The notes under the pieces: model-generated | What the model was told of the DNA's origin: nothing | Databases searched by the model: none | What the model saw: the letters and a program-made list of their open reading frames with translations, nothing else | Assembly: GCF_000721105.1 (NCBI RefSeq) | Contig: NZ_JOEV01000026.1 | Location: 143,144-207,143 of the forward strand | Length of the DNA stretch: 64,000 nt | DNA from: Streptomyces cellulosae | Lineage (GTDB): Bacteria > Actinomycetota > Actinomycetes > Streptomycetales > Streptomycetaceae | Reading direction: 5' to 3' | Program-made: the position numbers and the translations under genes | Shown here: in pieces, positions 53,925 through 63,043 of the stretch | How positions within the stretch are numbered: position 1 is the stretch's first letter | Layout of the letters: each line of letters opens with the position of its first letter

Positions 53925-55534
53925 CGCCCATCCCCTCCCTTGACTCCCTGGTCACCCACGCCATCCATGCCGTCCACGCCACGCACGCCGTCCATGCCGC
54001 CCACGCCCTCCATGCCACTCGCGTCACTCAAGCCACTTATGTCGAACGTGCCGAGGGCCGTCGGGGACACGTTGTCTCCAGGGTCTCCCGGGCCCGTGTG
54101 CAGCAGGTCGAGGGTGAGCGCGGCGGTCCAGCTGAAGCCGGTCGCCCCGCAGGCCTCGCCGGTGTACGGGTCGACGTACTCCGCGAAGTCGGTGGCGGCG
54201 GCCACCTCCAGGGCCGCCGTCCGCAGCGCGTCGGCGCGGTCCCGCTCACCGTGGGTGCGCAGCCCGCGCTCCACCAGCCAGCTCGTGTTGAACCAGGCCG
54301 GCCCGCGCCAGTACCGGTGCGGGTCGAAGGCCTCGCCGAGCAGGTCGTAGCTCGGGACCAGCCGGGTGCTGTCGCCGACGCCGAAGTGCGCTCCGCCCAG
54401 GGTGCGCAGCAGCCCGGCGGTGACCTCCCGCGGCAGGTCCGGCAGCAGCAGCGGGACCAGGCCGGAGACGCCGCGCTCGGGGAGGAGCTCCCCGCTCGTG
54501 ACGTCCCGGCACAGGAACAGGCCCGCCGCCGGGTCCCACAGCCGCTCCACGAGCGCCGCCGTCAGGCGCTCCGCGCGCGCGTGCCGGGCGCTGCCGGCGG
54601 CGCCCAGCTCCTCCGCGATCCGGGCGAGGGCGTGTTCGGAGGCGATGAGCAGGGCGTTGAAGGAGGGGTCCTCGACGGCGAACGAACTGGCGCCGTCCGC
54701 GTATCCGCGATCCCGGTAGTCGGTCGCCAGCCGCACGTACCGCCCGTAGTCCAGATCGGTCGGCCGGTCCTCGGCGGCCCCGTGGTCGAGGTCGGCGCGG
54801 CGGAAGGAGCGGGCCGGGGTGGGTGTGATCCGGGCGAGCGGGGCGTCCCAGCAGGGGCTGTTGTCCATACCCTGTTCCCAGGGGTGCACGACGGCCGCCA
54901 GGGAGCTGCCGCCCAGGTCGCGCCGGTGCAGCAGGTACCGGTGCCAGGCCGCGAGCCGGGGGTACACCCGCGCGAGGAAGCCGCGGGATCGGGACAGCCC
55001 CGGGTCGGCGCGGTGCACCAGCCAGGCCGCCAGCGCGTGCACCGGTGGTTGCACGATGCCGGAGGTCTGTACGGTGCGCGGGGCGCCCGCGGCGCGCCCC
55101 GCGGTCGAGGAGCGCCAGAAGTCGGGGCTCGGGAAGTACGCGTCGAGCGGTACGGAGGGGTTGAAGACGATGTGCGGGATCCGGCCGTCGCCCCACTGGG
55201 CGTCGAGCAGCGTCTCCAGCTCCGTCTGCGCCCGCAGCGGCGACAGATGGCGTAGACCGATCGCGATGAAGGCGGAGTCCCAGGACCACTGGTGCGGATA
55301 CAGACCGTGGGACGGCACCGTGGAGGTGCCGGTCCAGTTGCCCTCCAGCACGCGGGCCGCTCTGACGTGCAGCGAATGTGCCGCGGACGTCGAATGTTTC
55401 GTGGACGCCGGACCGTATACGACGCTCCCGGAAGCCGTTACCTCACCACGGCCGGAAAAGGAGGGTGAGGAAATGGTGCGTACGGGATCCAGGTGTCCCG
55501 TGTTGCGGGCGGTGAGCTGCGTTGCGCGATCCAC
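53921..55534 (-). CDS. MGH1-like glycoside hydrolase
   Basis: The product has 537 residues with an (alpha/alpha)6 toroid: GLYPHQWSWDSAFIAIGLRHLS, SPDFWRSSTAGRAAG, HPWEQGMDNSPCWD, and DPHRYWRGPAWFNTSWLVERG, the motifs of GH63/GH37/MGH1-type glycosidases. A C-terminal Gly/Met/Asp tail has repeats such as GMEGVGGMDGVRGVDGMDGV. It is followed by the debranching gene with an ATGA overlap, and divergent from the ROK regulator. The substrate is unknown. Confidence 0.8.
   Translation of the reverse strand: MDRATQLTARNTGHLDPVRTISSPSFSGRGEVTASGSVVYGPASTKHSTSAAHSLHVRAARVLEGNWTGTSTVPSHGLYPHQWSWDSAFIAIGLRHLSPLRAQTELETLLDAQWGDGRIPHIVFNPSVPLDAYFPSPDFWRSSTAGRAAGAPRTVQTSGIVQPPVHALAAWLVHRADPGLSRSRGFLARVYPRLAAWHRYLLHRRDLGGSSLAAVVHPWEQGMDNSPCWDAPLARITPTPARSFRRADLDHGAAEDRPTDLDYGRYVRLATDYRDRGYADGASSFAVEDPSFNALLIASEHALARIAEELGAAGSARHARAERLTAALVERLWDPAAGLFLCRDVTSGELLPERGVSGLVPLLLPDLPREVTAGLLRTLGGAHFGVGDSTRLVPSYDLLGEAFDPHRYWRGPAWFNTSWLVERGLRTHGERDRADALRTAALEVAAATDFAEYVDPYTGEACGATGFSWTAALTLDLLHTGPGDPGDNVSPTALGTFDISGLSDASGMEGVGGMDGVRGVDGMDGVGDQGVKGGDGR
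53961..54017. repeat. Short repeats encoding the Met/Gly/Asp tail of MGH1-like enzyme
   Basis: The tail codons repeat GCC(A/G)TCCA-type units, producing the Met/Asp/Gly series. The repeat is imperfect. Confidence 0.6.
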
Positions 55535-55655
55535 TGAGGACTCCCCGAAGACGTACGGCCAACCGGTTCGGCACTGACTGCCGTAGGGTTACGTCTATTT
55601 AACACGCAAAACTCAATATGTAATGCAAGCTTGGGAAACACAAGGGGGTGTGCGC
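55535..55655. promoter_or_regulatory. AT-rich divergent promoter of glycosidase genes and ROK regulator
   Basis: This 121-bp spacer contains an unusually AT-rich stretch (TTAACACGCAAAACTCAATA, 55598-55618) in an otherwise GC-rich window. It is the expected place for the ROK operator and both promoters. I saw no clear palindrome. Confidence 0.5.
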
Positions 55656-56858
55656 ATGAGCGCGCGAGGTCAGGTCGGTGCCGGAGATCTGCTCGAACTG
55701 GTGCGCAGCGGCCGCGCCACGACCCGTGGCGCGCTCCAGCAGGCCACCGGCCTCTCACGCGCGACCGTGGGCCAGCGCCTCGACCGTCTCTTCCGTGCGG
55801 GCTGGCTGCGCGAGGGCGCCGGCGGCCCGGTCGACTCGCCCCTCGGGGGCCGTCCCTCCATCACGCTCGAGTTCGACGACGCCCACGCGGTGGTCCTCGC
55901 CGCGGACCTCGACACCCGGCACGCCCGCGCCGCCGTCCTCTCCCTGACCGGCGAGATCCTTGCCGAGCACGCCGGCACCCTGGTGATCGGGGACGGTCCC
56001 GACGCCGTACTCGGCGAACTCGGCCACTGGTTCGCCGAGCTCCTGGAGAAGGCGGGTCACCGCGCGGACGAGGTCTGCGGCATCGGCCTCGCGGTCCCGG
56101 GCCCCGTCGAAACCGGCACCGGCCGGGTCGTCCAGCCGCCGATCATGCCCGGCTGGGACGGCTACGACATACGGGGCCGCCTGGCGAGATCGTTCGGCGA
56201 GCGCACGGGGGCGGGCCCGGTGCCGGTCCTCGTCGACAACGACGCCAACCTCATGGCGTACGGCGAACAGCGCACGACGTACCCCGACTGCTCGGCGTTC
56301 GTGCTGGTCAAGGTCTCGACCGGGATCGGCGCCGGAGTCGTCGTCGACGGTTCGGTCTACCGGGGCATCGACGGCGGCGCGGGCGACCTCGGCCACATCC
56401 GGGTCCCGGCGGGCGCCCAGACGCTGTGCCGGTGCGGTTTCTACGGCTGTCTGGCAGCCGTCGCGAGCGGCGGTGCCGTGGCCCGGCGGCTGGCCGAGAC
56501 CGGGGTGCCGGCGGCGTCCGGCTCGGATGTACGGGACCTGCTGGCGGCCGGACACCCGGAGGCGGCGGCGCTCGCGCGGGAGGCGGGGCGGCAGGTCGGG
56601 GACGTCCTGGCGACGGTGGTGACGCTGCTCAACCCCGGCGTGCTGATGATCGCGGGGGACCTGGCCGGCACCCCGTTCCTCACCGGCGTACGGGAGCTGC
56701 TGTACCAGCGGGCGCTGCCCCGCTCCACGGCCCACCTGGAGATGGTGACGTCACGGCTCGGTGACCGGGCCGGACTGGTCGGGGGCGGCGCGATGGTCGT
56801 GGAGCACCTGTACGCGCCGGAGCGGGTGGAGGAGCGGTTGGCGGCGTTGGGCGTGTGA
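55656..56858 (+). CDS. ROK-family transcriptional regulator
   Basis: The product has 400 residues from ATG 55656 (AAGGGGG upstream). The N-terminal winged helix contains RATTRGALQQATGLSRATVGQRLDRLF, and the ROK kinase-like core VLVDNDANLMAYGE and VSTGIGAGVVVDG. A zinc-site-like cysteine cluster is LCRCGFYGCLAAVASGG, in which the usual E after GC is replaced. It likely represses or activates the divergent glycosidase genes in response to a sugar. Confidence 0.9.
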   Translation: MSARGQVGAGDLLELVRSGRATTRGALQQATGLSRATVGQRLDRLFRAGWLREGAGGPVDSPLGGRPSITLEFDDAHAVVLAADLDTRHARAAVLSLTGEILAEHAGTLVIGDGPDAVLGELGHWFAELLEKAGHRADEVCGIGLAVPGPVETGTGRVVQPPIMPGWDGYDIRGRLARSFGERTGAGPVPVLVDNDANLMAYGEQRTTYPDCSAFVLVKVSTGIGAGVVVDGSVYRGIDGGAGDLGHIRVPAGAQTLCRCGFYGCLAAVASGGAVARRLAETGVPAASGSDVRDLLAAGHPEAAALAREAGRQVGDVLATVVTLLNPGVLMIAGDLAGTPFLTGVRELLYQRALPRSTAHLEMVTSRLGDRAGLVGGGAMVVEHLYAPERVEERLAALGV

Positions 56859-57264
56859 CGTGAGTGTTTCCCTCCTCGGGACCCGTCCGCATGGTGAAAT
56901 CCCGGCAGCTGTGGCAGCGTGATTCTCGCCACCCTTGATAAGGGCTGCGCTCACATGAGCGGATCATGGGCGACTGCACTTCTCCAAAGGGTGGCACTGA
57001 GTGCCACGCCTCGATCGTTCATCGATCGAAATCAGACGTGCCGATAGCCGCTCATACGAGCGAAATCCGAGATCCGTGGGGATCGATGCGTTCAAGAAGT
57101 GAAAACATGCGGCTGTCTTCGGTTGCCAAGCTTTGACTTTCGATCCGCTGGCGGACGAGTGGTTACAGGCGCATGACGCGCAAGTGGACGTACCCAGACG
57201 CCTTTGATCTGGGTATGTTCCTGGCCGTCAGGGCAGCCACCGCGGCGTCAAGGAGTCGAGACCC
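56859..57264. promoter_or_regulatory. Upstream region of ppdK with three palindromes
   Basis: These 406 bases hold no gene I can support. Three inverted repeats are visible: GTGGCAC-tga-GTGCCAC (56991-57007), TCGATCG-5 nt-CGATCGA (57011-57029), and TACCCAGA-9 nt-TCTGGGTA (57191-57215). AAGGAG sits before the GTG start of ppdK. The dyads look like regulator-binding sites, but the proteins are unknown. Confidence 0.6.
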
Positions 57265-60012
57265 GTGTCGGAAAACAAAGATCCTCGAGTAGCTGAGCAC
57301 AGCGAGAGCGTTGAGGGCGTGAAGTTCGTTTACGACTTCACCGAGGGCAACAAGGACCTCAAGGACCTCCTCGGCGGCAAGGGCGCCAACCTCGCCGAGA
57401 TGACCAACCTCGGCCTCCCGGTCCCCCCGGGCTTCACGATCACCACGGAGGCCTGCAAGGTCTACCTGGACAGTGGCGAGGAGCCGGCGGCACTGCGGGA
57501 CGAGGTGAGTGCGCACCTCGACGCGCTGGAGCAGCGCATGGGCAAGAGGCTCGGCCAGGCCGACGACCCGCTGCTGGTGTCCGTCCGTTCGGGCGCGAAG
57601 TTCTCGATGCCCGGAATGATGGACACGGTCCTCAACATCGGCCTCTCCGACAAGTCGGTGCAGGGCCTGGCCAAGCAGGCCGGCGACGAGCGCTTCGCGT
57701 GGGACTCCTACCGCCGCCTCATCCAGATGTTCGGCAAGACGGTCCTCGGCGTCGACGGCGACCTCTTCGAGGACGCGCTGGAGGCGGCGAAGGAGGTCAA
57801 GAAGGTCGCGGTCGACACCGAACTGGAGGCCGCCGACCTCAAGAAGCTGGTCACCAAGTTCAAGAAGATCGTCAAGACCCAGGCCGGCCGGGACTTCCCG
57901 CAGGACCCGCGCGAGCAGATGGACCTCGCCATCCACGCGGTCTTCGACTCCTGGAACACCGACCGCGCCAAGCTGTACCGCCGCCAGGAGCGCATCCCCG
58001 GGGATCTCGGCACCGCGGTGAACATCTGCTCGATGGTCTTCGGCAACCTCGGCCCCGACTCGGGCACGGGCGTCGCGTTCACCCGCGACCCCGCCTCCGG
58101 CCACCAGGGCGTGTACGGCGACTACCTGCAGAACGCCCAGGGCGAGGACGTGGTCGCGGGCATCCGCAACACGGTCCCGCTGGCGGAGCTGGAGACGATC
58201 GACAAGAAGTCGTACGACCAGCTGATGCAGATCATGGAGACCCTGGAGAACCACTACAAGGACCTCTGCGACATCGAGTTCACGATCGAGCGCGGTCAGC
58301 TGTGGATGCTCCAGACGCGCGTCGGCAAGCGCACGGCGGGCGCGGCGTTCCGCATCGCCACGCAGCTCGTCGACCAGGGGCTCATCGACGAGGCGGAGGC
58401 GCTCCAGCGCGTGACGGGCGCCCAGCTCGCCCAGCTGATGTTCCCCCGCTTCGACGAGGACACCAAGGTCGCGCAGGTCGGACGGGGCATCGCGGCATCA
58501 CCGGGCGCGGCGGTCGGCAAGGCGGTCTTCGACTCGTACACCGCGGTGAAATGGTCGCGTTCCGGCGAGAAGGTCATCCTGGTCCGCCGCGAGACCAACC
58601 CGGACGACCTCGACGGCATGATCGCGGCGGAGGGCATCCTCACCTCGCGCGGCGGCAAGACCTCGCACGCGGCCGTGGTCGCGCGCGGCATGGGCAAGAC
58701 CTGTGTCTGCGGCGCGGAGGAGCTGGAGGTCGACACGAAGCGCCGCCGGATGACGGTTCCGGGCGGCCACGTCGTCGAGGAGGGCGACGTCATCTCCATC
58801 GACGGCTCGTCCGGAAAGGTCTACCTGGGCGAGGTCCCCGTCGTCCCGTCCCCCGTGGTGGAGTACTTCGAGGGCCGGATGCACGCGGGCGCCAACGACG
58901 CCGACGAGCTGGTCGAGGCCGTGCACCGGATCATGGCGTTCGCCGACCGCAAGCGGCGTCTGCGGGTGCGCGCGAACGCGGACAACGCCGAGGACGCGAT
59001 GCGGGCACGGCGCTTCGGCGCGCAGGGCATCGGCCTGTGCCGCACGGAGCACATGTTCCTGGGCGACCGCCGTGAACTGGTCGAGCGCCTGATCCTGGCG
59101 GACACGGAGGCCGAGCGCGAGGAGTCCCTCAAGGCGCTGCTCCCGCTGCAGAAGCAGGACTTCGTGGAGCTGTTCTCGGCGATGGACGGCCTCCCGGTGA
59201 CGGTCCGTCTCCTGGACCCGCCGCTGCACGAGTTCCTCCCGGACATCACGGAACTGTCGGTCCGCGTCGCCCTGGCGGAGTCCCGCCAGGAGCCGCACGA
59301 GAACGAACTGCGCCTGCTGCAGGCCGTCCACCGCCTGCACGAACAGAACCCGATGCTGGGCCTGCGGGGCGTACGCCTCGGCCTGGTCATCCCGGGCCTG
59401 TTCACCATGCAGGTCCGCGCCATCGCCGAGGCGGCGGCCGAACGCAAGGCGGCGAAGGGCGACCCGCGCGCCGAGATCATGATCCCGCTGGTCGGCACGG
59501 TCCAGGAGCTGGAGATCGTCCGCGAGGAGGCCGACCAGGTCGTCGCCGAGGTACAGGCGGCGACGGGCACGGACCTGAAGCTGGCGATCGGCACGATGAT
59601 CGAACTCCCGCGAGCCGCGCTGACCGCCGGCCAGATCGCGGAGGCGGCGGAGTTCTTCTCCTTCGGCACGAACGACCTGACCCAGACGGTGTGGGGCTTC
59701 AGCCGGGACGACGTGGAGGCGTCCTTCTTCACGGCGTACCTGGAGAAGGGCATCTTCGGCGTCAGCCCGTTCGAGACGATCGACAAGGACGGCGTCGGCT
59801 CCCTGGTGAAGCTGGCCGCCGAGGCGGGCCGCGCCACCCGCCCGGACCTGAAACTCGGCGTCTGCGGCGAACACGGCGGCGACCCGGAGTCCGTCCACTT
59901 CTTCCACGAGGTGGGACTGGACTACGTCTCCTGCTCGCCGTTCCGGATCCCGGTGGCCCGGCTGGAGGCGGGCCGGGCGGCGTCGTCCTCGAACGGGAGC
60001 GACCACCGGTAG
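57265..60012 (+). CDS. ppdK: Pyruvate, phosphate dikinase
   Basis: The product has 915 residues from GTG 57265. It has the N-terminal nucleotide-binding domain (DLLGGKGANLAEMTNLGLPVPPGFTI), the phosphohistidine domain with the swivelling H468 in GGKTSHAAVVARG, and the C-terminal PEP/pyruvate barrel with C867 in GVCGEHGG. It interconverts pyruvate, ATP and Pi with PEP, AMP and PPi, linking C3 metabolism. The three palindromes upstream suggest regulated expression. Confidence 0.97.
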   Translation: MSENKDPRVAEHSESVEGVKFVYDFTEGNKDLKDLLGGKGANLAEMTNLGLPVPPGFTITTEACKVYLDSGEEPAALRDEVSAHLDALEQRMGKRLGQADDPLLVSVRSGAKFSMPGMMDTVLNIGLSDKSVQGLAKQAGDERFAWDSYRRLIQMFGKTVLGVDGDLFEDALEAAKEVKKVAVDTELEAADLKKLVTKFKKIVKTQAGRDFPQDPREQMDLAIHAVFDSWNTDRAKLYRRQERIPGDLGTAVNICSMVFGNLGPDSGTGVAFTRDPASGHQGVYGDYLQNAQGEDVVAGIRNTVPLAELETIDKKSYDQLMQIMETLENHYKDLCDIEFTIERGQLWMLQTRVGKRTAGAAFRIATQLVDQGLIDEAEALQRVTGAQLAQLMFPRFDEDTKVAQVGRGIAASPGAAVGKAVFDSYTAVKWSRSGEKVILVRRETNPDDLDGMIAAEGILTSRGGKTSHAAVVARGMGKTCVCGAEELEVDTKRRRMTVPGGHVVEEGDVISIDGSSGKVYLGEVPVVPSPVVEYFEGRMHAGANDADELVEAVHRIMAFADRKRRLRVRANADNAEDAMRARRFGAQGIGLCRTEHMFLGDRRELVERLILADTEAEREESLKALLPLQKQDFVELFSAMDGLPVTVRLLDPPLHEFLPDITELSVRVALAESRQEPHENELRLLQAVHRLHEQNPMLGLRGVRLGLVIPGLFTMQVRAIAEAAAERKAAKGDPRAEIMIPLVGTVQELEIVREEADQVVAEVQAATGTDLKLAIGTMIELPRAALTAGQIAEAAEFFSFGTNDLTQTVWGFSRDDVEASFFTAYLEKGIFGVSPFETIDKDGVGSLVKLAAEAGRATRPDLKLGVCGEHGGDPESVHFFHEVGLDYVSCSPFRIPVARLEAGRAASSSNGSDHR

Positions 60013-60118
60013 ACGGGCCACGGTCCACGGACCTAGGGGCCACGGGACACGGTCCACGGGCCTGCGGGCCTGCGGTCCACGGGCCACGGTGCACGGGCCT
60101 GCGGGCCACGGGCCACAG
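60013..60118. repeat. Degenerate repeats behind ppdK
   Basis: The phrase (G)GGCC(T/A)(G)CGGGCC/CACGG... occurs many times with irregular spacing. It resembles decayed microsatellite-like sequence. No gene. Confidence 0.6.
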
Positions 60119-60122
60119 AACG

Positions 60123-60171
60123 CCGGAACCGCCCACCGTCCCCGACCCTCACCGATGGGCGGCGGTTCCGG
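60123..60171 (+). terminator. Hairpin after ppdK (first)
   Basis: CCGGAACCGCCCA (60123-60135) can pair with the TGGGCGGCGGTTCCGG segment (60156-60171) around a 20-base loop. Possibly the first of two terminators of ppdK. Confidence 0.55.
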
Positions 60172-60176
60172 AGCAC

Positions 60177-60216
60177 GAAAAGAGGGCGGCACCTGTGCGG
60201 AGGTGCCGCCCTTTTG
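60177..60216. terminator. Hairpin after ppdK (second, T-tract)
   Basis: GGGCGGCACCT-GTGCGG-AGGTGCCGCCC flanked by AAAAGA and TTTT (60184-60211 stem), the best intrinsic terminator in this part of the window. It is bidirectional by its A and T flanks and would also serve the opposite-strand histidine kinase gene. Confidence 0.85.
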
Positions 60217-60372
60217 GCGTGGCTGACCACGGCGAGGACTACGGGGCCGGGCCGGTGCGGGACCCACGGGCCGTCGCATGAGCGCGGCTCGCGGCGACCG
60301 TGCCGCGCCAGTCTCCAAGAGGACAACTCGGCCTGCGGACATCGGCGGCTCCGGACACACCGGTACGCGCCG

Positions 60373-61872
60373 TCAGTGACGGCTCCCCGCCCCGATTCGC
60401 GCAGGTGCCTCGCGGCGCCGTGGGCCCGGTCGGCCCAGGGCGGGGGTGCCCGGTGCGGGGTGGGCCGACGGGAGGCGGATCACCGCGTCCAGGCCGCCCG
60501 TGGCCGCGGAGCGCAGGCTCGCCTCGCCGCCGCTCGCGTGGGCGAGGCGCTGCACCAGGGCGAGGCCGAGGCCGGTGCCGCCCTTCGGGGCGCCAGGAGC
60601 GCGCCAGAAGCGGTCGAAGGCGCGGGCGCGCTGGTCCGCCGTCATGCCCGGGCCCTCGTCGGTGACGTGCAGGTCGACCCAGCCGGGGCGGACGTCGCGC
60701 AGAGCGCGGCGGGACGGGGCGTGCGGGCGCAGCTCGATGGTCACCGTGGTGCCGGGTGAGGAGACGCGCAGCGCGTTGGAGAGCAGGTTGTCCAGGATCT
60801 GTTCGATCGCCCCGGGCACGGCGAGCACCGGGCCGACGCTGTCCTCGAAGAGGGTCAGAAAGACGCCCTGCCGGGCGAAGAGCGGTGTCCAGGTGTGGTG
60901 GCGTTCCGCGCAGACCGCGCCCACGTCGACCGGCCCGGGGGTCGCCGCGTGCTCCTCCAGCCGGGCCATCGCCAGCAGGCCCTCGACCATGCGGGCCAGC
61001 CGGTCCGTCTCGGTGACGGCGGCGGTGAGGCTGGACCGGCCGCGGGCCGAGACGTTCGGCTCCAGGTTCTCCAGGCGCAGTCGCAGCGCCGCCAGCGGCG
61101 TCTTGAGCTGGTGCGAGGCCTCGCCCGCGAACGCGTGCTGGGACTCGAGAAGATGGGCGAGCCGGGCCGACGTACGGTTGAACGCGGCCGCCAGGCTGCG
61201 GACCTCGGGCGGGCCCTCGGTCACTGTGACCGTGACCGGTGCAGCGCGGCTGCCGGCCGCCAACTCCTGGGTTGCCAGCTCCAGTTCACGGATGGGGCGG
61301 CCGGTCCAGCGGGCGATCGCGAACGCGGCGAAGGTGACCGCGGTGAGGACGCCGAGACCGCCGAGCGCGAGCAACAGCCAGACGTGGTGGACGCGTTCGT
61401 GCACCATCTGGGTCGGCACCGTGAGCCACACGGCACCCTCCGGCCGGGCGCCGTGCCCGACGGGTGCGGCGACCGACAGATACTGGACGCCGCCGATGGT
61501 GGACGTGCGCACGTCCACCGTGGACGTGCCGCGCAGCGCCGCCGCGATGCCGGGACGGGACGCCAGCGCCCCGGACGCCTGAGGGGTCAGCGGGTGCGAG
61601 GTGGCGAGCGGCGCGCCCGCACCGTCGACGACCACCACCTGGCCGCCGATCCGGGCGGCACAGTGGGCCACCCGGCCGGGCAGGTCCCGCTCGGCCCGGC
61701 CGGCGGCGAGGGACAGGGCCGCGTACGCAGAGACCGACTCGGCCTCGTCCTTCGCCAGGGTGATCACCCGCTCCCGTTCGCCCCGCGAGTACACGAAGCC
61801 CAGCGGGATCTCCAGACAGAGCAGCACCAGCGCTGCCAGGCTGAGATAGCTGAGCAGCAGCCGACGGGTCAT
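60373..61872 (-). CDS. Sensor histidine kinase
   Basis: The product has 499 residues from ATG 61872. The first helix (7-28) and second (163-188) flank a ~135-residue extracytoplasmic sensor. A HAMP segment (189-243) is followed by the H-box with H254 in FAGEASHQLKTPLAALRL, the N-box NLLSNALRVS, and G-boxes DEGPGMT and GGTGLGLALV. Its start overlaps the response regulator stop (ATGA). The signal is unknown. Confidence 0.93.
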   Translation of the reverse strand: MTRRLLLSYLSLAALVLLCLEIPLGFVYSRGERERVITLAKDEAESVSAYAALSLAAGRAERDLPGRVAHCAARIGGQVVVVDGAGAPLATSHPLTPQASGALASRPGIAAALRGTSTVDVRTSTIGGVQYLSVAAPVGHGARPEGAVWLTVPTQMVHERVHHVWLLLALGGLGVLTAVTFAAFAIARWTGRPIRELELATQELAAGSRAAPVTVTVTEGPPEVRSLAAAFNRTSARLAHLLESQHAFAGEASHQLKTPLAALRLRLENLEPNVSARGRSSLTAAVTETDRLARMVEGLLAMARLEEHAATPGPVDVGAVCAERHHTWTPLFARQGVFLTLFEDSVGPVLAVPGAIEQILDNLLSNALRVSSPGTTVTIELRPHAPSRRALRDVRPGWVDLHVTDEGPGMTADQRARAFDRFWRAPGAPKGGTGLGLALVQRLAHASGGEASLRSAATGGLDAVIRLPSAHPAPGTPALGRPGPRRREAPARIGAGSRH

Positions 61873-62750
61873 GGCCGGCCGACCGGACCGGTGTGCACCG
61901 CCAGCCGGAAGCCGACCCCGCGCAGGGTCTGGATCCAGCCCGGATGCCCCAACTTCCGCCGCAGTGAGGCGACATGGACGTCCAACGTCTTCGTCGGACC
62001 CTCGTAGTGCGGGTCCCAGACCCGGTCCAGGATCTGCTGCCGTGAGCACACCGCGCCCGGGTCCTCGGTGAGCAGCGCGAGCAGATCGAACTCCTTGGGG
62101 GTGAGCGAGACCGGTATCTCACCGACCCAGACCTGCCGGGTACGGCGGTCGACGACCAACGGGCCCGGTTCGTACGACGGCGGTTCGGCGGCGGTGGGGG
62201 ACGTGGCGTACGACGGGTCCGGCGAGGTGGGTGTCGGTGAGGTGGGTGCCGTTGAGGCGGGGGGCGGGGGTGGTGCGGTGTCGTACATGGAGGAAGAGGT
62301 GCGCGTGGGCATCGGGTCCAGCGGCATCGGGTCCAGCGGCATCGGGTCCAGCGGGGACCGCTCCGTCGGCGGCTGTTCCGGCATCGCCTGCGTACGCTGG
62401 GTCCGGCGCGTCACCGCCCGTACCCGGGCCACCAACTCCCGTACGCTGAACGGCTTCGCCAGATAGTCGTCGGCGCCCAGCTCCAGACCCAGCACGCGGT
62501 CGGTCTCCTCGCCGCGCGCGCTGAGGATGAGGATGGGCACGTCGGAGACCCGGCGGATGCCCCGGCAGACGTCGATGCCGTCCATGTCCGGCAACCCCAG
62601 ATCGAGCAGCACGACATCGCCGTACGGACCTCTCAACCCGTCGGTGCCGGTGGCCACGTGGTCGACCGTCAGGCCGAAGTGGCCGAGCCCCTCGGCGAGC
62701 GGTTCGGCGATCGTCTCGTCGTCCTCGATGAGCAGCACTCGTAGGCCCAT
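61869..62750 (-). CDS. OmpR-family response regulator with long linker
   Basis: The product has 293 residues. The receiver has the acidic pair E9-D11 and phospho-Asp D50 in VVLLDLGLPDMDG, and the lysine in YLAKPFSVREL. The C-terminal winged helix carries LTPKEFDLLALLTEDPGAVCSRQQILDRVW and SLRRKLGHPGWIQTLRGVGFRL. Between them lies a ~75-residue Pro/Ser/Thr-rich linker (121-196) with PLDPM repeats, far longer than the usual 5-20 residues. It is coupled to its kinase. Confidence 0.93.
   Translation of the reverse strand: MGLRVLLIEDDETIAEPLAEGLGHFGLTVDHVATGTDGLRGPYGDVVLLDLGLPDMDGIDVCRGIRRVSDVPILILSARGEETDRVLGLELGADDYLAKPFSVRELVARVRAVTRRTQRTQAMPEQPPTERSPLDPMPLDPMPLDPMPTRTSSSMYDTAPPPPPASTAPTSPTPTSPDPSYATSPTAAEPPSYEPGPLVVDRRTRQVWVGEIPVSLTPKEFDLLALLTEDPGAVCSRQQILDRVWDPHYEGPTKTLDVHVASLRRKLGHPGWIQTLRGVGFRLAVHTGPVGRP
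62311..62355. repeat. 15-bp in-frame repeat in response regulator linker
   Basis: ATCGGGTCCAGCGGC occurs three times with exact 15-bp spacing (62311, 62326, 62341), encoding P-L-D-P-M units on the minus strand. Confidence 0.9.
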
Positions 62751-62766
62751 GCGCCCCGTCTCTCCG

Positions 62767-62821
62767 TGAACCGTGAACTGAACCGTTGAACTTCCAAGCA
62801 GTGAACTGTGAACCGATGAAC
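62767..62821. promoter_or_regulatory. Seven GTTCA/TGAAC repeats upstream of the two-component operon
   Basis: TGAAC occurs at 62767, 62774, 62779, 62787, 62802, 62809 and 62817 on the plus strand (GTTCA on the minus). It sits 17-71 bp upstream of the response regulator start. Streptomyces PhoP boxes contain GTTCACC direct repeats, but with 11-nt spacing, so this is not a clean PHO box. It may be the site for this operon's own regulator. Confidence 0.55.
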
Positions 62822-63043
62822 CCGAATCCGCATGAACGCGGGCAGGGGCAGGAAGGTTCCAAGCAGCCCGAATTCACGTTCCGCTTCCTGGTGTTTACAC
62901 GTTACAAGACAATCGCATCCGCGTACCCCCCGCCAAAGAATGTTCCATTTCTGGCCGGGCTCTGGTGTTCGCTTAACCTTCCTCTGGTGCGGGCCCCTCT
63001 ACGGTGGGGTGACCAGGACGAACTCCATGTCAAGGAGGCGGAG

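Noticed and set aside
62767..62821. Canonical PhoP (PHO) box
   Set aside because: GTTCA units are present but not at the 11-nt spacing of the known box.
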